Source of the DNA: Mycogone perniciosa
Taxonomy: Eukaryota > Ascomycota > Sordariomycetes > Hypocreales > Hypocreaceae
Assembly (NCBI GenBank): GCA_025331125.1
Contig: JAOALB010000033.1
Span: 1-64,000 of the forward strand
Reading direction: 5' to 3'
Length of the DNA: 64,000 nt
The position numbers and the translations under genes were made by a program. A model generated the notes under the pieces. That model ran no database searches and had not been told where the DNA came from. It saw only the letters and a list, made by a program, of their open reading frames with translations. Of this stretch, positions 21,124 through 33,032 are shown piece by piece; within the stretch, counting starts at the first letter, position 1, and every line of letters starts with the position of its first letter.

Positions 21124-23607
21124 CTATATAGAATTGAGAATTTCGGTTAAAGCCGAGTCCTGCCAAAACCAGACAAGGGATGCCATTGCCCCTGGTCCAA
21201 CAAGAAAAGTGCCCACAAGAATCAAGGAGGAGATCCGGATCCAAGAGGAGCTGAGAATCCCGACCCGGATCATCATCCATACGTGCACCAGCAGCCATAA
21301 GGCACTCTCCACCCCAAACATTACCATATCGTTAGAAGACATGAAGACATCTATCATGGAAGTATTCTGAGATTTCCAAATGAAAAGCATTGTCAAAATG
21401 TGCGCCGCGCTACTAACCAAGAAGGTAAAAGCATAAACCTTTTTATGCCAATCTGCAGAATAAGTGCTGGCTGTAGTCGTCGCATCTCTATCGAAAAGCC
21501 GCGAAAATGATGCAATCAGGACCCCTAGAAAAATCGGCCAAAAGCGGTAAACATTTGATGCCATATTGTACAGCCCATGATCCGATGGAAGAAGTATATG
21601 CAAGAGAGCTGGAATATAGTAGCTCAATAACACAACTGGGAGAACTGCCATGTTTGAGGCTGGGAGTTGTCGAGTGAAAGGTAGGAAGTGGTGAATCTTT
21701 CTGCTCTTGTAGAGGCTGAAAATAAACATGAGTGGCGCAACTGTGCTGAATGAGCATCGCTCACAAAGCATGAAGAAAAGTGTGCTACCAAATGATTAGT
21801 AGTTGTTTGGCAAATTGGGACAGTACTTACAGGAACAAGCAAGGCCATCACCACCCCTTTTGAGTCCTTTCAGCGACAAAGATGGAAATGAAAGGTAAAA
21901 GCATTGAGGCGTAGTAGAAGCACTGGAGTCTCTGGGATTCACTGGGTTGTATGAAGGGGAGGAGTCCCACTGGAGTTGCCGTCGCAACCGAAATATTGAA
22001 CATGGCATCGAAACCACGACTGGCAGTCTTCGTGCTTCGCGGTGCTGCGGACATACTGACCGAAAGAGCAATGAGGGTGAGGAAACACACTGTGCTGATG
22101 TGAAATGCTTTTTTGTTGTTTCGTGACTTGTTTGGTAGCTCATCATCGAACGGTGCCTGTTTCTTTCGTTTGGGAACGTCGAAGCCCTCAAGCTTGGTGG
22201 CCGGGGATGTAGCAAGGTAGAGTCGTTCAAAGATTCTCTCCCTGTTAAGCCGAGGTAGGAGATGTAATGCGAGGAATCTCATTAGCCTTCCATCTAATGC
22301 CTCGAGCCTTTGGCGAGTGTGTGCTTGACGCATGACGTCTGTTGCCCTCTCTTTCTGTAACGCCATGACCTGCTTAAAGCATTTCTCCAGAACATCCTCG
22401 GAAAATTTTGACCCTATTCTTATCTGGTTGGCGAGAGTATTTGCAAGGGAAGCAGCTGCTTCAATTGCCATGTTACCGCCCTGGCCGCTGAGCGGATGAA
22501 ACTAGATTCATGAGATATCAGTACCCAACTGATCATAGTCGCGCTGGTCGTCTCACCTTATGAGAAGCATCGCCGATTGTGATGATCCTTTTAAAGTGCC
22601 ATTTATCAAAAACGACTTCTTGTAGAGGAGTCATGACCGATGTTGTTGTTCTCTTATAGAGGTCGCCAAACGTTACTCCATCATCAATCACGTCGTCCAA
22701 GTGCTCTCCACAAAGCCTTTCCTCATCCGCCTTTGTAAAGCGAGGAATATCGCTGCCAGTCTTCAATCCGCCGAGGCTGAAGAATAGAAACCAGTACACA
22801 CGTTTCCCTGGACCCCCAACGATGAAGTGCGAAAACCCTTCGTGGAAGACCGACGTTGTGTCTCCGCCTGACCATTTCCCGACCGGGTTGGATATCCCAA
22901 AAACACACCCATATGTGGAGCCGATTTCTAAACCTGTGAGTTAGAATGAATTTCAATATATTTGTGATTCACATACTGTTCTGGTCATCAGGCGGGATGT
23001 ATCCTGGTTGCGACTTGGCAATTTCCCACATATGTCTTCTGACTGTACTATGAATTCCGTCTGCACCAACTACAATGTCACCAGTATAAACTGATCCGTC
23101 GGTTGTAGTAACCTTTGCAGAATCAGTGAGGAGCTGCACATCAGAAACTCTCTTGGATGTGAGTATTTTCGATTTATCCGTGAGGTTGTTGTACAACACC
23201 TGAAGAAGCGTCTGGCGGTCCATGAAAACGAAGGGATAGCCGAGTCTGTTGATCAATGAGTAAATTTATTCTTTTCTCATATATACAGAGATCATGATAT
23301 CATACCTTGCCCTGACAAATTGGTCCAGGTTCCGAAAATGGGCGATAAGCCCATTTGCCGATCTTACCTGTGAGGATTCGAGGGAGTGCGGCGCATGCTT
23401 ACAGAGGTCCTCATAGCAACCAAGTTGATCGAGGATCCGCAATCCGTTTCCAATAAGGCCGATACTTGCTCCCACCTGAGGTGCGATTTCATCATATGCT
23501 TCGAGTACAACGAAGTCAATGCCCAATTGTTCCAACATGTTGGCGAGCGACAGGCCGGCAACACTCCCACCCACAACAATCACCTTCATGTTATTCTTAG
23601 GTGCCAT
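21124..23607 (-). CDS. PaxM-like FAD monooxygenase fused to a polytopic membrane domain
   Basis: A group A flavin monooxygenase with a long C-terminal membrane region, predicted to act at an internal membrane on a hydrophobic substrate. Five exons (23607-23306, 23245-22977, 22933-22557, 22501-21852, 21784-21124) give 752 residues, far longer than the 447 of the related gene at 4.2 kb. GGSVAG is at 13-18, GADGIHS at 161-167, and the canonical GDASHKFHPLSGQGGN at 311-326. After a basic linker (about 425-446) come roughly eight hydrophobic segments from about 449 to 748, including VVLLSYYIPALLHILL, FWPIFLGVLIASFSRLF and FGVESALWLLVHVWMMI. The last splice (GTGATG donor at 21851) is the least certain; a better GTAAGT donor nearby breaks the frame. 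The membrane part recalls extended fungal monooxygenases and possibly membrane terpene cyclases, but this is inference. Confidence 0.85.
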
Positions 23608-24463
23608 AATCGCCAATATTGAGAAGGAAATAGAGAGAGAAATTATAGAAGTATCTTCTTAAGAGAATAAGAATGCAAATAGATGATAATGGTTGTGTTG
23701 GATAACGACGGAATAATTAGGAATTGGGTATGCAATGGCTGTCAGAGACACAAGCACAAGGGGGAGATTGAGGGAGTCTGGGAAGGATCCGAGTCTCAGT
23801 ATAACTGGGCCCCAACAGTTAGGGAACAGGTAGGGGACGGTATAGATCTCTGACCTCCCTTATATCTTACCGGAAGTGTCTTTCTTTATATGCCCCTTCT
23901 CTAGTCACATGATCCGGACCAGGGAGTGGAGGCTCGAGTGGTATTATCGCTCCGTTGCCTCTTTGGGCCCCTGACAGCAATGTGAGACAGAACGCGCGCC
24001 GTTTCTTTTCTATGATGAAAGGACTGGGAAGGAAGCCAATCACGATAGAGAAATCAGGTCAACAGTACTCCGTAATGGAGTGGAAGTCCAAGTGCCCGAA
24101 ATGTCCTATTATCGTGATGCGTTCAGGCTGACTGCGTAGCCGTGTTACGCGACAGGTTGTTCATGATGAATAATACCTTTGGCTCAAATCATGAATACGT
24201 CAGTTGCCATAGTTAGGTCGCCATGGCTTCATACAGATTTCAATCCCGGCTAGGAAAGCCAAGCCTTGCTGCCCGGTCGGCTAATTCGGCAAGGTTTCCC
24301 TTTTCGTCCGCCCCCAAAAGCGCATATCGCTGCCAGCAGATGTTAAATACGACGACAAGGGGGGGGCAGTTTTACGGTAACCCAATATCCGTTCTAAAAA
24401 AAAACTGCAGCTGCAAGTTCGGCCCCTACCAAAGGAACAAACTCTCCGACAGAGACAAAGAAA
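23608..24463. other. Intergenic region between divergent genes
   Basis: Probable shared upstream region of the membrane-fused monooxygenase and the dead reductase. It holds one TACTCCGTA copy at 24066-24074. The open frame at 24223-24510 has no family resemblance. Confidence 0.5.
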
Positions 24464-25776
24464 ATGGCGAACCGTCCAACGGAGACTCTGCAATGGGTTC
24501 TTCAAAATAGGCCAGAGAGCTTTCCCAAGCTAGCGGGACCAAATGCCACATTCAAGCTGGTTACGAGGCCTCTCCCTTAAGTTAAGGATTCGCAAGTCCT
24601 AGTGAAGACACTCTTCCTATCAAACGACGCTGCCCAGCGCGTCTGGATCTCGAAGCAAGAAAGCCTCCCTAAACTCTACGTCCCGCCCATCGAGATCGGC
24701 GAGGCCATGAGAGCAACTTCACTAGGGGAAGTCATCGAGTCCCGCTCAGACAAGGTTCCTAATGGAACCATCGTTAAAGTATTTGGGGGCTGGTCCCAGT
24801 ATAGCGTCCATGACGAGAACAAGTGCCTGGTGATTGCCCAACCATCGAGTTTCAACTTGACTCACCACCTCGGAGCCCTCGGTATCACTGGCTTAACCGC
24901 ATACTACGGTCTCACCGAGATCGCCAAGGCCACCAAAGACGATGTTATTGTTGTGAGTGGTGCTGCAGGAGCCACAGGTAGTATGGCTGTTCAGATTGCC
25001 AAGAAGCTGGTGCGCATTAGAAAGGTGGGATTGTAACATCTGAATTTTCCACATGCAAATGTGTCTGATCCGAACTGTTTTATCCAGGTCATAGGAATCG
25101 CGGGTACCGACCAAAAGTGCCGGTTCGTTGAAGGTCATGGGGCAGATGAATGCCTCAATTATAAGTCGCCCACCTTCCACGAGGATCTCATTAAAGCAAC
25201 TGAAGGTGGCGTAGATGTTTTATTCGGTATGGCTTTTCTTATTTCTATGCTCTTCTTAATTTACTTTTTTTTTCTCTCGTCGGCCAATGCTAATTCAATA
25301 GGAAACAGACAATGTTGGAGGAAATATTCTTGACCTGATGTTCGCTCGCATGAACCTTTTCGGTCGCATTGCTCTTTGGTAAAGCTCCCATTAATACACG
25401 TAGTTATGGGCCATAAACTAACTAACCCTCGGAAGTGGCGCCTTGTCTAGATACAACAGCCTCGCAGACCAGGTGGGCTTCAAGAACTTTGAGGTATGGA
25501 ATCAATAGCAGCTAAACAGACAGCTGCGCAACAGTTAACATCACTTCAGAAAGCCATAACTATGAGATTGGAGCTGCGAGGGTTCGTGGCTCTTGACTAT
25601 TTGAATCACCTGCCTAAGGTGGTACAGCTTTTTACTCAGTCGACGAAGGCAAACTTCAGATAGGTGACGAGAACGAAACCGTCATCACCGCCAAATTTGA
25701 AGATATTCCCGGAGTATGGGTGACTTTGTATAGTGGAAATAACCGTGGGAAGCTCGTCACAAAATTAAAACTATGA
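24464..25776 (+). pseudogene. MDR-family NAD(P)H reductase pseudogene (prostaglandin reductase/CurA-like)
   Basis: A relic of a zinc-free medium-chain reductase of the PTGR/CurA type, which reduces enone double bonds. It starts MANRPTETLQWVLQNRPESF and runs in frame into a TAA at 24578-24580, after which the same frame continues with VKDSQVLVKTLFLSNDAAQR. The Rossmann motif VSGAAGATGS, the GIAGTD strand and FEDIPGVWVTLYSGN near the end are recognisable. Introns can be placed near 25025-25087, 25227-25301, 25379-25438 and 25495-25550. A frameshift near 25645 separates LPKVVQLFTQS from EGKLQIGDENETV. The final stop is at 25774-25776. One nonsense and one frameshift change make function unlikely. 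It lies between the membrane-fused monooxygenase and the Zn2Cys6 gene, so it may be a lost pathway step. Confidence 0.8.
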
Positions 25777-26192
25777 GCATTTGCAGCCTAGGTCAACGCC
25801 CACACATAGAGAATTAGTCCCGGGTGGGCTTGGGATGACGGCTAATAGCGATTAACAGCAGACCAACTCCACATATTATGCATAACTGCTAGTACTGCTG
25901 ACATATTACTTCGCTATTGAGCTATAATTAGGTAAATAGAGAGACACGTAATATATTACTATTGGTATGATGCATCACATGCATGTTGGAGAGAATTCGA
26001 CGCGGGGTTCAGAGAACCAAGCCCTGCTGAACCAATGCCAAGGAACCGGGGTCTCTGCCTCCAGCTCCATGGCTAGAATCTGAGAATTTGTGGAATCGTT
26101 TCGCTCTCACCGTATCCATCTCTCGTTCTCAATACTAATCTAAATAGTTCCATCCTTGCCGAAGCAGTTGACTCCTTTCAGCAATATCAATT
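25777..26192. other. Upstream region of the Zn2Cys6 regulator
   Basis: No gene seen. Contains the presumed promoter of the regulator. Confidence 0.6.
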
Positions 26193-28747
26193 ATGGTAGA
26201 GAAGAGGATAAGAACTCACTCTGAGCCTGAAGGCCGACGGCGACAACGAGCGGCATACGCCTGTCGCATCTGCCGTGGACGCAAGGTGAAATGCAATATC
26301 AGCGAGACCGGTCCGCCTTGTGGCTATTGCCGTCGGGATGGGCTTATATGCGAGGTTGCCGAGAGCAGAGGCTACAGGTAAGGCTCAGAAGTAGTCGCTT
26401 GAGGATGATCCGACTGATTGGGGCCACTTGAAAGGGCAATGGCATGGAACCACAGATCCCAGGTGTCTTCGCAGGACACTATACAGGAAGTGGACCGTCA
26501 AGCCGCCGAAAAAGAGCCCGGCTCGGCAGAAGAAAGCGGCCAACGGCAGTCAAGCGACTCAAGCCCAAGTCAAGACCCAATGTGCGTAGTGGATAGCCGA
26601 ATCTACCGAGATGACCGAAACATCCAAGACGTCCCTGAGGCTGTTATCAGTGACTCGAATCCCGGTTCTCACAGTAATGTTTGGGTGGCTCCTGTGGAGC
26701 GCAGCGAAAGCGACATAGCAACCGCAGCGTCTCTTCATGAAACACACAATGGGGATGAAATGGTGCCAGTGTACATCGGTTTGTTACTCTAGATTCACAC
26801 CCTATTGTGCGATCAATGGTGGATCGTGGCCGCTGCTAACCTATATACACTTGTAGGAGATTGCCGTGGTTTGGGTTTCATGACCGAAAGTTCTGGGACG
26901 ATTGACCTCGGGCATGGTTCCAATGAAACCCATTGTTTCGTCCCGCGACCTTCTGCGGGCATGCCCCTACAAGAGGATCTCGACTTTCTGAGAGCCAAGG
27001 GTGTCTTTCAGTTGCCCGATCCAAGTGTAGTAGCCGCCATCCTCAGATGTTACTTTACGTACGTTTATCCGTTATTACCTATCATTAATCCCACAGAATT
27101 CTTAAGGCAGTATGAGAGTGAAGGGCCACCGAAAACGAGCCTTCTCTTACTATGGAGCATGATGTTTGCTGCAACTAATGTCCGTGGTTGTTATCCCTAC
27201 CATGCAATCTTAAACTGATAATTTGTAGTTCCTTGATGATGCTGTACTTGTCTCAGCTGGCTACGAATCAAGGAAAGCCATCAGGCTCTCTATGTATGCA
27301 AAAGCAAAGGTTTCTCCACCCAAACTCCCAAATTGCATGGCATCTCACTGACTCCAAATTGCCAGGTCCTCTACGATACGGATTTTGAGAAGAGCAAGGT
27401 TGTAATCATCCAGTCCGCCATACTTCTGAGCTTCTGGAACGCCAGTGTAGAGGACAGAGCAGGCCCGTGGCACTGGAACGGGGTCGCAATAAGCTTGTGT
27501 CAGAGTCTCGGCATTCATCGCGCCGTTCAGTCTAACCGCGTTTCCGGGCGACTATTTACGCAGAACGAATGCCGATTATGGAGCATTATCTGGTGGGGCT
27601 GTTACTCGAGAGAAGCGTGGCTGTCACTCATTTTGGGACGGCCGATGAGGATCAACACGGCCGACTGTGATATGCCAGTACCGTCCGTCGCTGACGTTCT
27701 GGGGCTTTTTACATCATTGCCTGATGAGATGCTGCACAAATACTTTCCGGGATGCATCACCAGCTTGCTGCCTATATGGGAGAAGTGGCTGAAGTTGACT
27801 TTGTTTCTGGGAGACATCTTATCAACATGTTATCGGCTTAATGTGACCAGGTTCCCATTGCACGAGGCGGAAGCGAAAGAGGATCAGATCCGCGAAGTTC
27901 ACACAGTGTCTCCCGATGCATCTGTGGACCGCATAGTTCTGCTTTACCAGCATCAAATCGAGTTGAGCCTCGAGTGAGAATGGAAGCCGTTCATCTGCGT
28001 GGCAGCGATGCTAATTTCTAAATAGGGCAGTCATAATAACACTCTATCGACCATACATCCTCGATAGAGAAGTGACGAGACAGCCCGAGATGTCCTTTCG
28101 CTCCATTGCTCTAAAGAAATCCCGAATAGCAGCATCCAACAGCAGCACTGCCTTGAATAAGTTGATCGGTGCAGACATGATTTCAATTTGTCAAACTTGC
28201 ACGTGCGTATTACTCATTTCCCATCCCTTCCGAGCCTAAATGACAAGGATAAAAAGATTAGCAGCATTGATCGTGATCATGCAAAGCCACCTCATAGAAT
28301 TTGCGTCACCCACTTCACTACATAGAATGGTGGCACAGAGCCAATTTGACTTATGTATGGCCGTGTTGGAAGAAATGCAGAAGACGTACTGGGCTGCAAA
28401 TTTCCCAATCAGGTTCTTCTTCGCTGCCCAGCAAAAGTTGCAAAGCTCCAGGCTGCAAGCAGACACGAGGCCTCCCGAGTCAGAGCGGTTGTCCATAGAA
28501 CAAAAGGCTAGCACCTCCGGTCCAGATCAGACAGAAAGCGTATCCCAGGAGACGGTGTTTGAAGAACTGACTCCACTCTGTTTGACCTCGCTCACTATGA
28601 GCAATCTCAAGTATGTTACCATAACCCTAATGTATAGCGTTGCTATTCAGTTGACTGAATCATTCTAGTTCTTCTGAAATCACAAACGCCGTGTTTGACT
28701 TTAGCGAATATCTAAGTCTTGCGAATTTAGAGGGACTTTGGGGTTAG
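26193..28747 (+). CDS. Zn2Cys6 transcription factor with fungal-specific TF domain
   Basis: A nuclear DNA-binding regulator of the Gal4-type class. Eight exons (26193-26377, 26435-26778, 26857-27179, 27229-27309, 27366-27973, 28026-28202, 28257-28610, 28669-28747) join in frame to 716 residues. The zinc cluster is complete: Cys24, 27, 34, 43, 46 and 53, spaced CX2CX6CX8CX2CX6C, preceded by basic residues. A Ser/Glu-rich linker follows. The fungal_trans (PF04082-type) middle region is recognisable from CYFTYVYPLLPIINPTEFL through SFWNASVEDRAGPWHWNGVA, SLGIHRAVQSN and RLWSIIWWGCYSREAWLSLILGRP (two overlapping blocks of this core). Two introns use weak donors (GTTTGT at 26779, GTCCGT at 27180), yet the frame requires them. 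It is the only dedicated regulator visible in the window and may control neighbouring oxidoreductases, but its targets are unknown. Confidence 0.9.
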
Positions 28748-31048
28748 AATTGGACAAGTAAATCGAACTACCGTGTACGATAGGGAATAGCAGTTTTGGC
28801 TGTCCTTGTGTTCGCAGAGATTTATAGGAAGAATGGGCCATTTCCAATACAATGAAGGAAAGGGTGATGAGTATTCCACAGAGCCAGGCTCTCCAATGTG
28901 GTTGACCAGCTTGGCTCTCTTGGTAATGTAACGCATTCTACAAGGTGAAATACATTTAGTCGAATTATTTGAACATTTATTTAATGCTATAAGAGTGTAG
29001 TAGTAAAGCTACTACCCGCATTGGATTTGAGGGGATGGGGGATAGGTTTCAAGAAGCAACAAGAAATTTAAATATGCCCATATAGAGCAGTTTTATAGCA
29101 CTGATGTATGCGATAAATAGTTACTGGGCCAATAATATCAAACCCGACAGAAGTGGGATAGGTAGCAACCGAAGTAAGTCAAGTTTCAGGGGTCAGATTT
29201 TACCAGTTGTGCATTGCTTAGATGTTTCGCTATTAGATAGATGCCACTTAAAGGGGTTGAACTTAGAAATAAGGGATCCTTGCATGCCTACGAGTAGTAC
29301 GAGTACTATTAGTACTATTGTCTCGCGGCGTTAGACCTTTTTGGATGTATCCTTCGTCAATGTTCGGGCCAGATAAATTTGGAGGCGCCAGTTATCATAT
29401 TACTACGGAGTAACTACTGGCTTACCCATTTAGGGGCAAGGTTCAATTTCATGAGCAAATACGGTATTAGTGCGAGAATCACGGAGTACAGTCATCCGAG
29501 CCATTCAAGACCCTTGGAATGCCAAGGTATAACATATGATTTTTTTAGAGATTTGTGGGGTATGTGCCCTATACTAGTATACCTATGGGAGCTGGGCTCT
29601 GGAAATGCCATGGATTAGAAACCAGCACCAAGTGTGCAGAAACCATAAAGCAGAAGCAAACATTCAGCAGGTACTCGAAATCGCGGACCCGTTAGCCCTT
29701 TCGTTGTAATTTTATGAGTATCAACCGGATTTTGAGAAGTGAAATGCAGAAACACAGGCATTCCTCTGGGGAAAGCTCCCCATGAAAAATAAGAGAAAAG
29801 TTTGCTTTGTCAAAATCGGAGCGGGGGCCGGTTCCCAGGCAGTTTGAAAGACATCCGCAATGTACTTCTTGTTTGTGAAAAGTTTGAATCATTGCTGACC
29901 TCTCCTATCTGAGTGTCTTCCAACTGGAATATCACGGCTCCTGTTCCCGTGTTGAAGGCATTTTGTCAGGAATATGTAACATGCCCGTTCCAGCCCCCGT
30001 TTTTTTCTTCTCACCTAATCTTGCAGCTGCCATCTTTGGAGTCTTATTGTCCCAGCTACCAGCTTCGTGGTACTATCAGTCGCGCTGCCGTGTGTCTGCC
30101 TATAAATTCCTTGTAGGCTTGGTGTGTCGTTTAGGTGCGTGTTTTCCCCCTCGCCAAAGCATCCAGCTCCAAGTGGATTTGCGCCGCCCCGTCTGTAAGA
30201 TTAGCGAACAAGCCACTCGGGGAAAGTAGTATTTACGTAAAATGGTGATTGACATTTAAAAAGAAGGTAGTGAAGGCCGCATCCAGAACGCGGAGTTTGT
30301 GGTTATGAGAAGAACTCGGGCATTGGGGACACCTGGTGGGAGAAGGGGTATAATACATTGCCCTATATCCTGGCAAATTGACTTGAGCCCTTCCCATGTG
30401 GCTTTGTCACGAGTGTCATTGACAGAAAACACACAAATATACTGCATGTGCCTACGACGTCCCCTCTGTAAGTCTTAAGTAGTTCATTGGTATGACGAGA
30501 TTCTTTTTACAGAATTTTGATCTTCATCACCGCACAGTATAAGAGCCAGTGCACGAAGTACGTGGGCGTCAAATCCTGACTGGTCTGAGTAATGTGCAAC
30601 CGTCGATTAAACTCCTATCTCTGTATCGCACTAATGATGCATCTCAGCTACTCCAGGGTGAGTGGGATTCTGAAATATTTCTAGCCAGTCACCAAGACAT
30701 GTAATCTTGAGAAATACATCAAACTCAACCATGAAGTCATCAAGGCACAGTGAAACGATACGGATGCCAAATGGGAGGTAATATCACAAGACAAGGTGAC
30801 TGGTTAATGCCAATGGTGTTGTCAAGTAGGTTATGCATTCTGCTTTGACTACCGTTAAGTTGATGATGTCTTGAGTGGGTTCTCTCAAATACATTATTGC
30901 TTTTCAGCTATCCTAGATTACTGAATCATGATCGCTGACCCTACAATTGGGCATCATCCTAAAATCCATGAGTTTGAGAAAGGGAAATAATACAAGCTAG
31001 GAGACATTGGAGACGAGTTGCAGTATTGGACTAATAACTGTAATTAGC
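28748..31048. other. Gene-free interval
   Basis: Between the regulator and the kinase I find only short overlapping open frames without motifs. One TACGGAGTA copy lies at 29404-29412. Confidence 0.5.
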
Positions 31049-32475
31049 TCATTCCCGAGCCTTCTTATACGCCGGCAGTGCCCAGTCCCTCATCCATACT
31101 GTATCTAGAACTTGCTTGGCACTTGGGCGATCACTAGGCTTGAATGAGAGCATCCAACGCACCATGGTGAAGAGAGCATCAGTTTCTTTCGCATCAAGGG
31201 TTGCCATGCCCTTTTCGCGTCGAGGTTGCTGTATACTATCCTTGAAGCGCTGGTCCCACGACCATACGGATCGACCCTCTACGGGCTGCCCTGCTTCGGT
31301 GAACTTTTTCCAGCGTGCACCCCATTTGTCCCACCACTCAGGTGGCAGAAATCCAAGGGCATCGACATGTTCACATGTCATGTCATCTTGAGTAGCTATT
31401 ATACTATCAAATAACGGCCGTTGGCCGAGAATGGCCCATATTGAGCAAGCCAGAGCCCATATATCGGAGGCGAAAGATAGAGGCTTGGTGGGCTCGAATC
31501 GAGCTTCTGGTGGTCTAATCTCGAGCGGCGTGTGAGACACAGGCCTTGGTTCTCGCGAAGGACTGAAGGCCTCCCCAAAGTCTGCGAGCATGAGCTTCGC
31601 ATCAGAGTGTTCAATTTTCTCACTTGGTTTGCCAAGCCAGACTGGCGAGAATGCGTGTGAAGGAACACCGAGAGGGAGTGGTTTTCCATCTAGTCGGACA
31701 ACGGGCTCGGGCTCAGGTGGCCCAAACTTGTCGTACAACTGCTCCTCCGAGAGATTGTCGAGTTGCGACGGCAACCGAAGCAGGATGTTGCCTAGATGGA
31801 GGTCTGGCAATACGATTGTTAGAACACGCCAAACTCATTTGATGTTGAAGGACTCATGCGTAGGGCGGGATACTACGGCTGACACATACCTCCATGGGCA
31901 TAATCCTGATCATGGATATATGCGACAGCCATAGCAAGTTGGGCTGCAAGAGACCGGGCAACATCAAGCTGCAGTAGTCCGGAATTCGATGCCTCTTTGG
32001 TATCAGAAAGACTACATCTTGCTGGGGCTGTGACGAGACAAGAATGCGACCCGTTCGGTCCCAGAACTTTGAAATGGTCCAGCAGCACTGGGATCAAATT
32101 CCGGCCGTGATTTTCGTTCCGAACAGTGGAGTGAGTAATATGAAACAAGATATCGGCTTCATGCTGGTCCGAATCAGCGGTGCCAACTTTAACGGCAACA
32201 TACTTGGAGGACTGCTCGTCTCGTGCGAGCCAGATTGTCGAGAATGAGCCATAGCCAAGTTTGTGCACTATTCGGTATCTCTGATGAAGATGATCGCCGA
32301 TTTGCAACGGGTGGTATCCTCCAGTTCGGTAATACTCGAGCCTTTCCACCTCCTCAAGGTACTCGTAGAGGAAGCGCGGCTTTGACATAGTCGAGTAACG
32401 GACAAATGGGAAACGAGTTGCAATCGGACGGCTTCTGAGGCGGTTTATCAAGTTGCGGAAAACCAGATCAGTCAT
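31049..32475 (-). CDS. SRPK-like serine/threonine protein kinase
   Basis: A eukaryotic protein kinase of the SRPK-like type that is expanded in filamentous fungi. Two exons (32475-31890, 31803-31049; 86-nt intron) give 446 residues. The Gly loop LGYGSFS is at 73-79, the ATP lysine is Lys96 (VAVKV), the helix-C glutamate is probably Glu106, the catalytic loop HGDLHLGN is at 194-201 with Asp196 and Asn201, and LADFGEAF has Asp270. The HGD in place of HRD is in line with SRPK-type loops. The N-terminal strings YEYLEEVERLEYYRTGGYHP and LQIGDHLHQRYRIVHKLG are typical of the fungal group, as is the insert between the catalytic loop and DFG. A basic, Tyr/Phe-containing N-terminus could be a targeting signal. 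I chose the first ATG upstream of the conserved block. All catalytic residues are present; the substrate is unknown. Confidence 0.87.
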
Positions 32476-33032
32476 GATTAGAGTAAAACCGAGCGCGAGT
32501 GCTCGCCAGCTTTGATGAGAAATACTGTGAAGCTTCCTCTGTTTTACGTGCGGGCGTTCACATACAACAGGTAGTGGAGAATCTGTCACGTGCCCTTATG
32601 TTTCTGGATTACCCCTGGAGTTGAAACCCAGCTGCCGACCCATTGAACACAAACATGTCAGGCCATAACTTCTGACAAAGCACAGTAGTCATTACCAGCC
32701 TAACCAATAGTTATCTATATTTTGTGCGGAAGGAGGGCAGAAATACTATTTCAAACGATAATTGGCCTCTGATACTACTCGTACTTCCACATGGAGGGAG
32801 AATACCTATATAAGTAGTAGAGTATCTCGTCTTCCAAGCGCCCGCACCATGCTGGCCAACGCCCGTAAAAAAGGAGACCATTGGTGATAGCTTTACTTGA
32901 CTGCATCCGGTATTCTGTATAAAGACTCGAATGATGCTCATGGTACGGAGTAGACTGGAATTGCCAGACCTACCTACATTCCCGGAGTCGTGGTAGAATC
33001 CTGAAATACCTTGTCGTAACTCGTTCGCGAAC
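32476..33032. other. Divergent promoter region
   Basis: Shared upstream region between the minus-strand kinase and the plus-strand small protein. It holds one TACGGAGTA copy at 32944-32952. No gene seen. Confidence 0.6.

Noticed and set aside
24223..24510. 95-codon open frame upstream of the reductase pseudogene
   Set aside because: It overlaps the true start of the reductase in another frame and shows no motif.
29104..30447. Cluster of 60-90 codon open frames
   Set aside because: They overlap on both strands, lack motifs and show no plausible splice structure.
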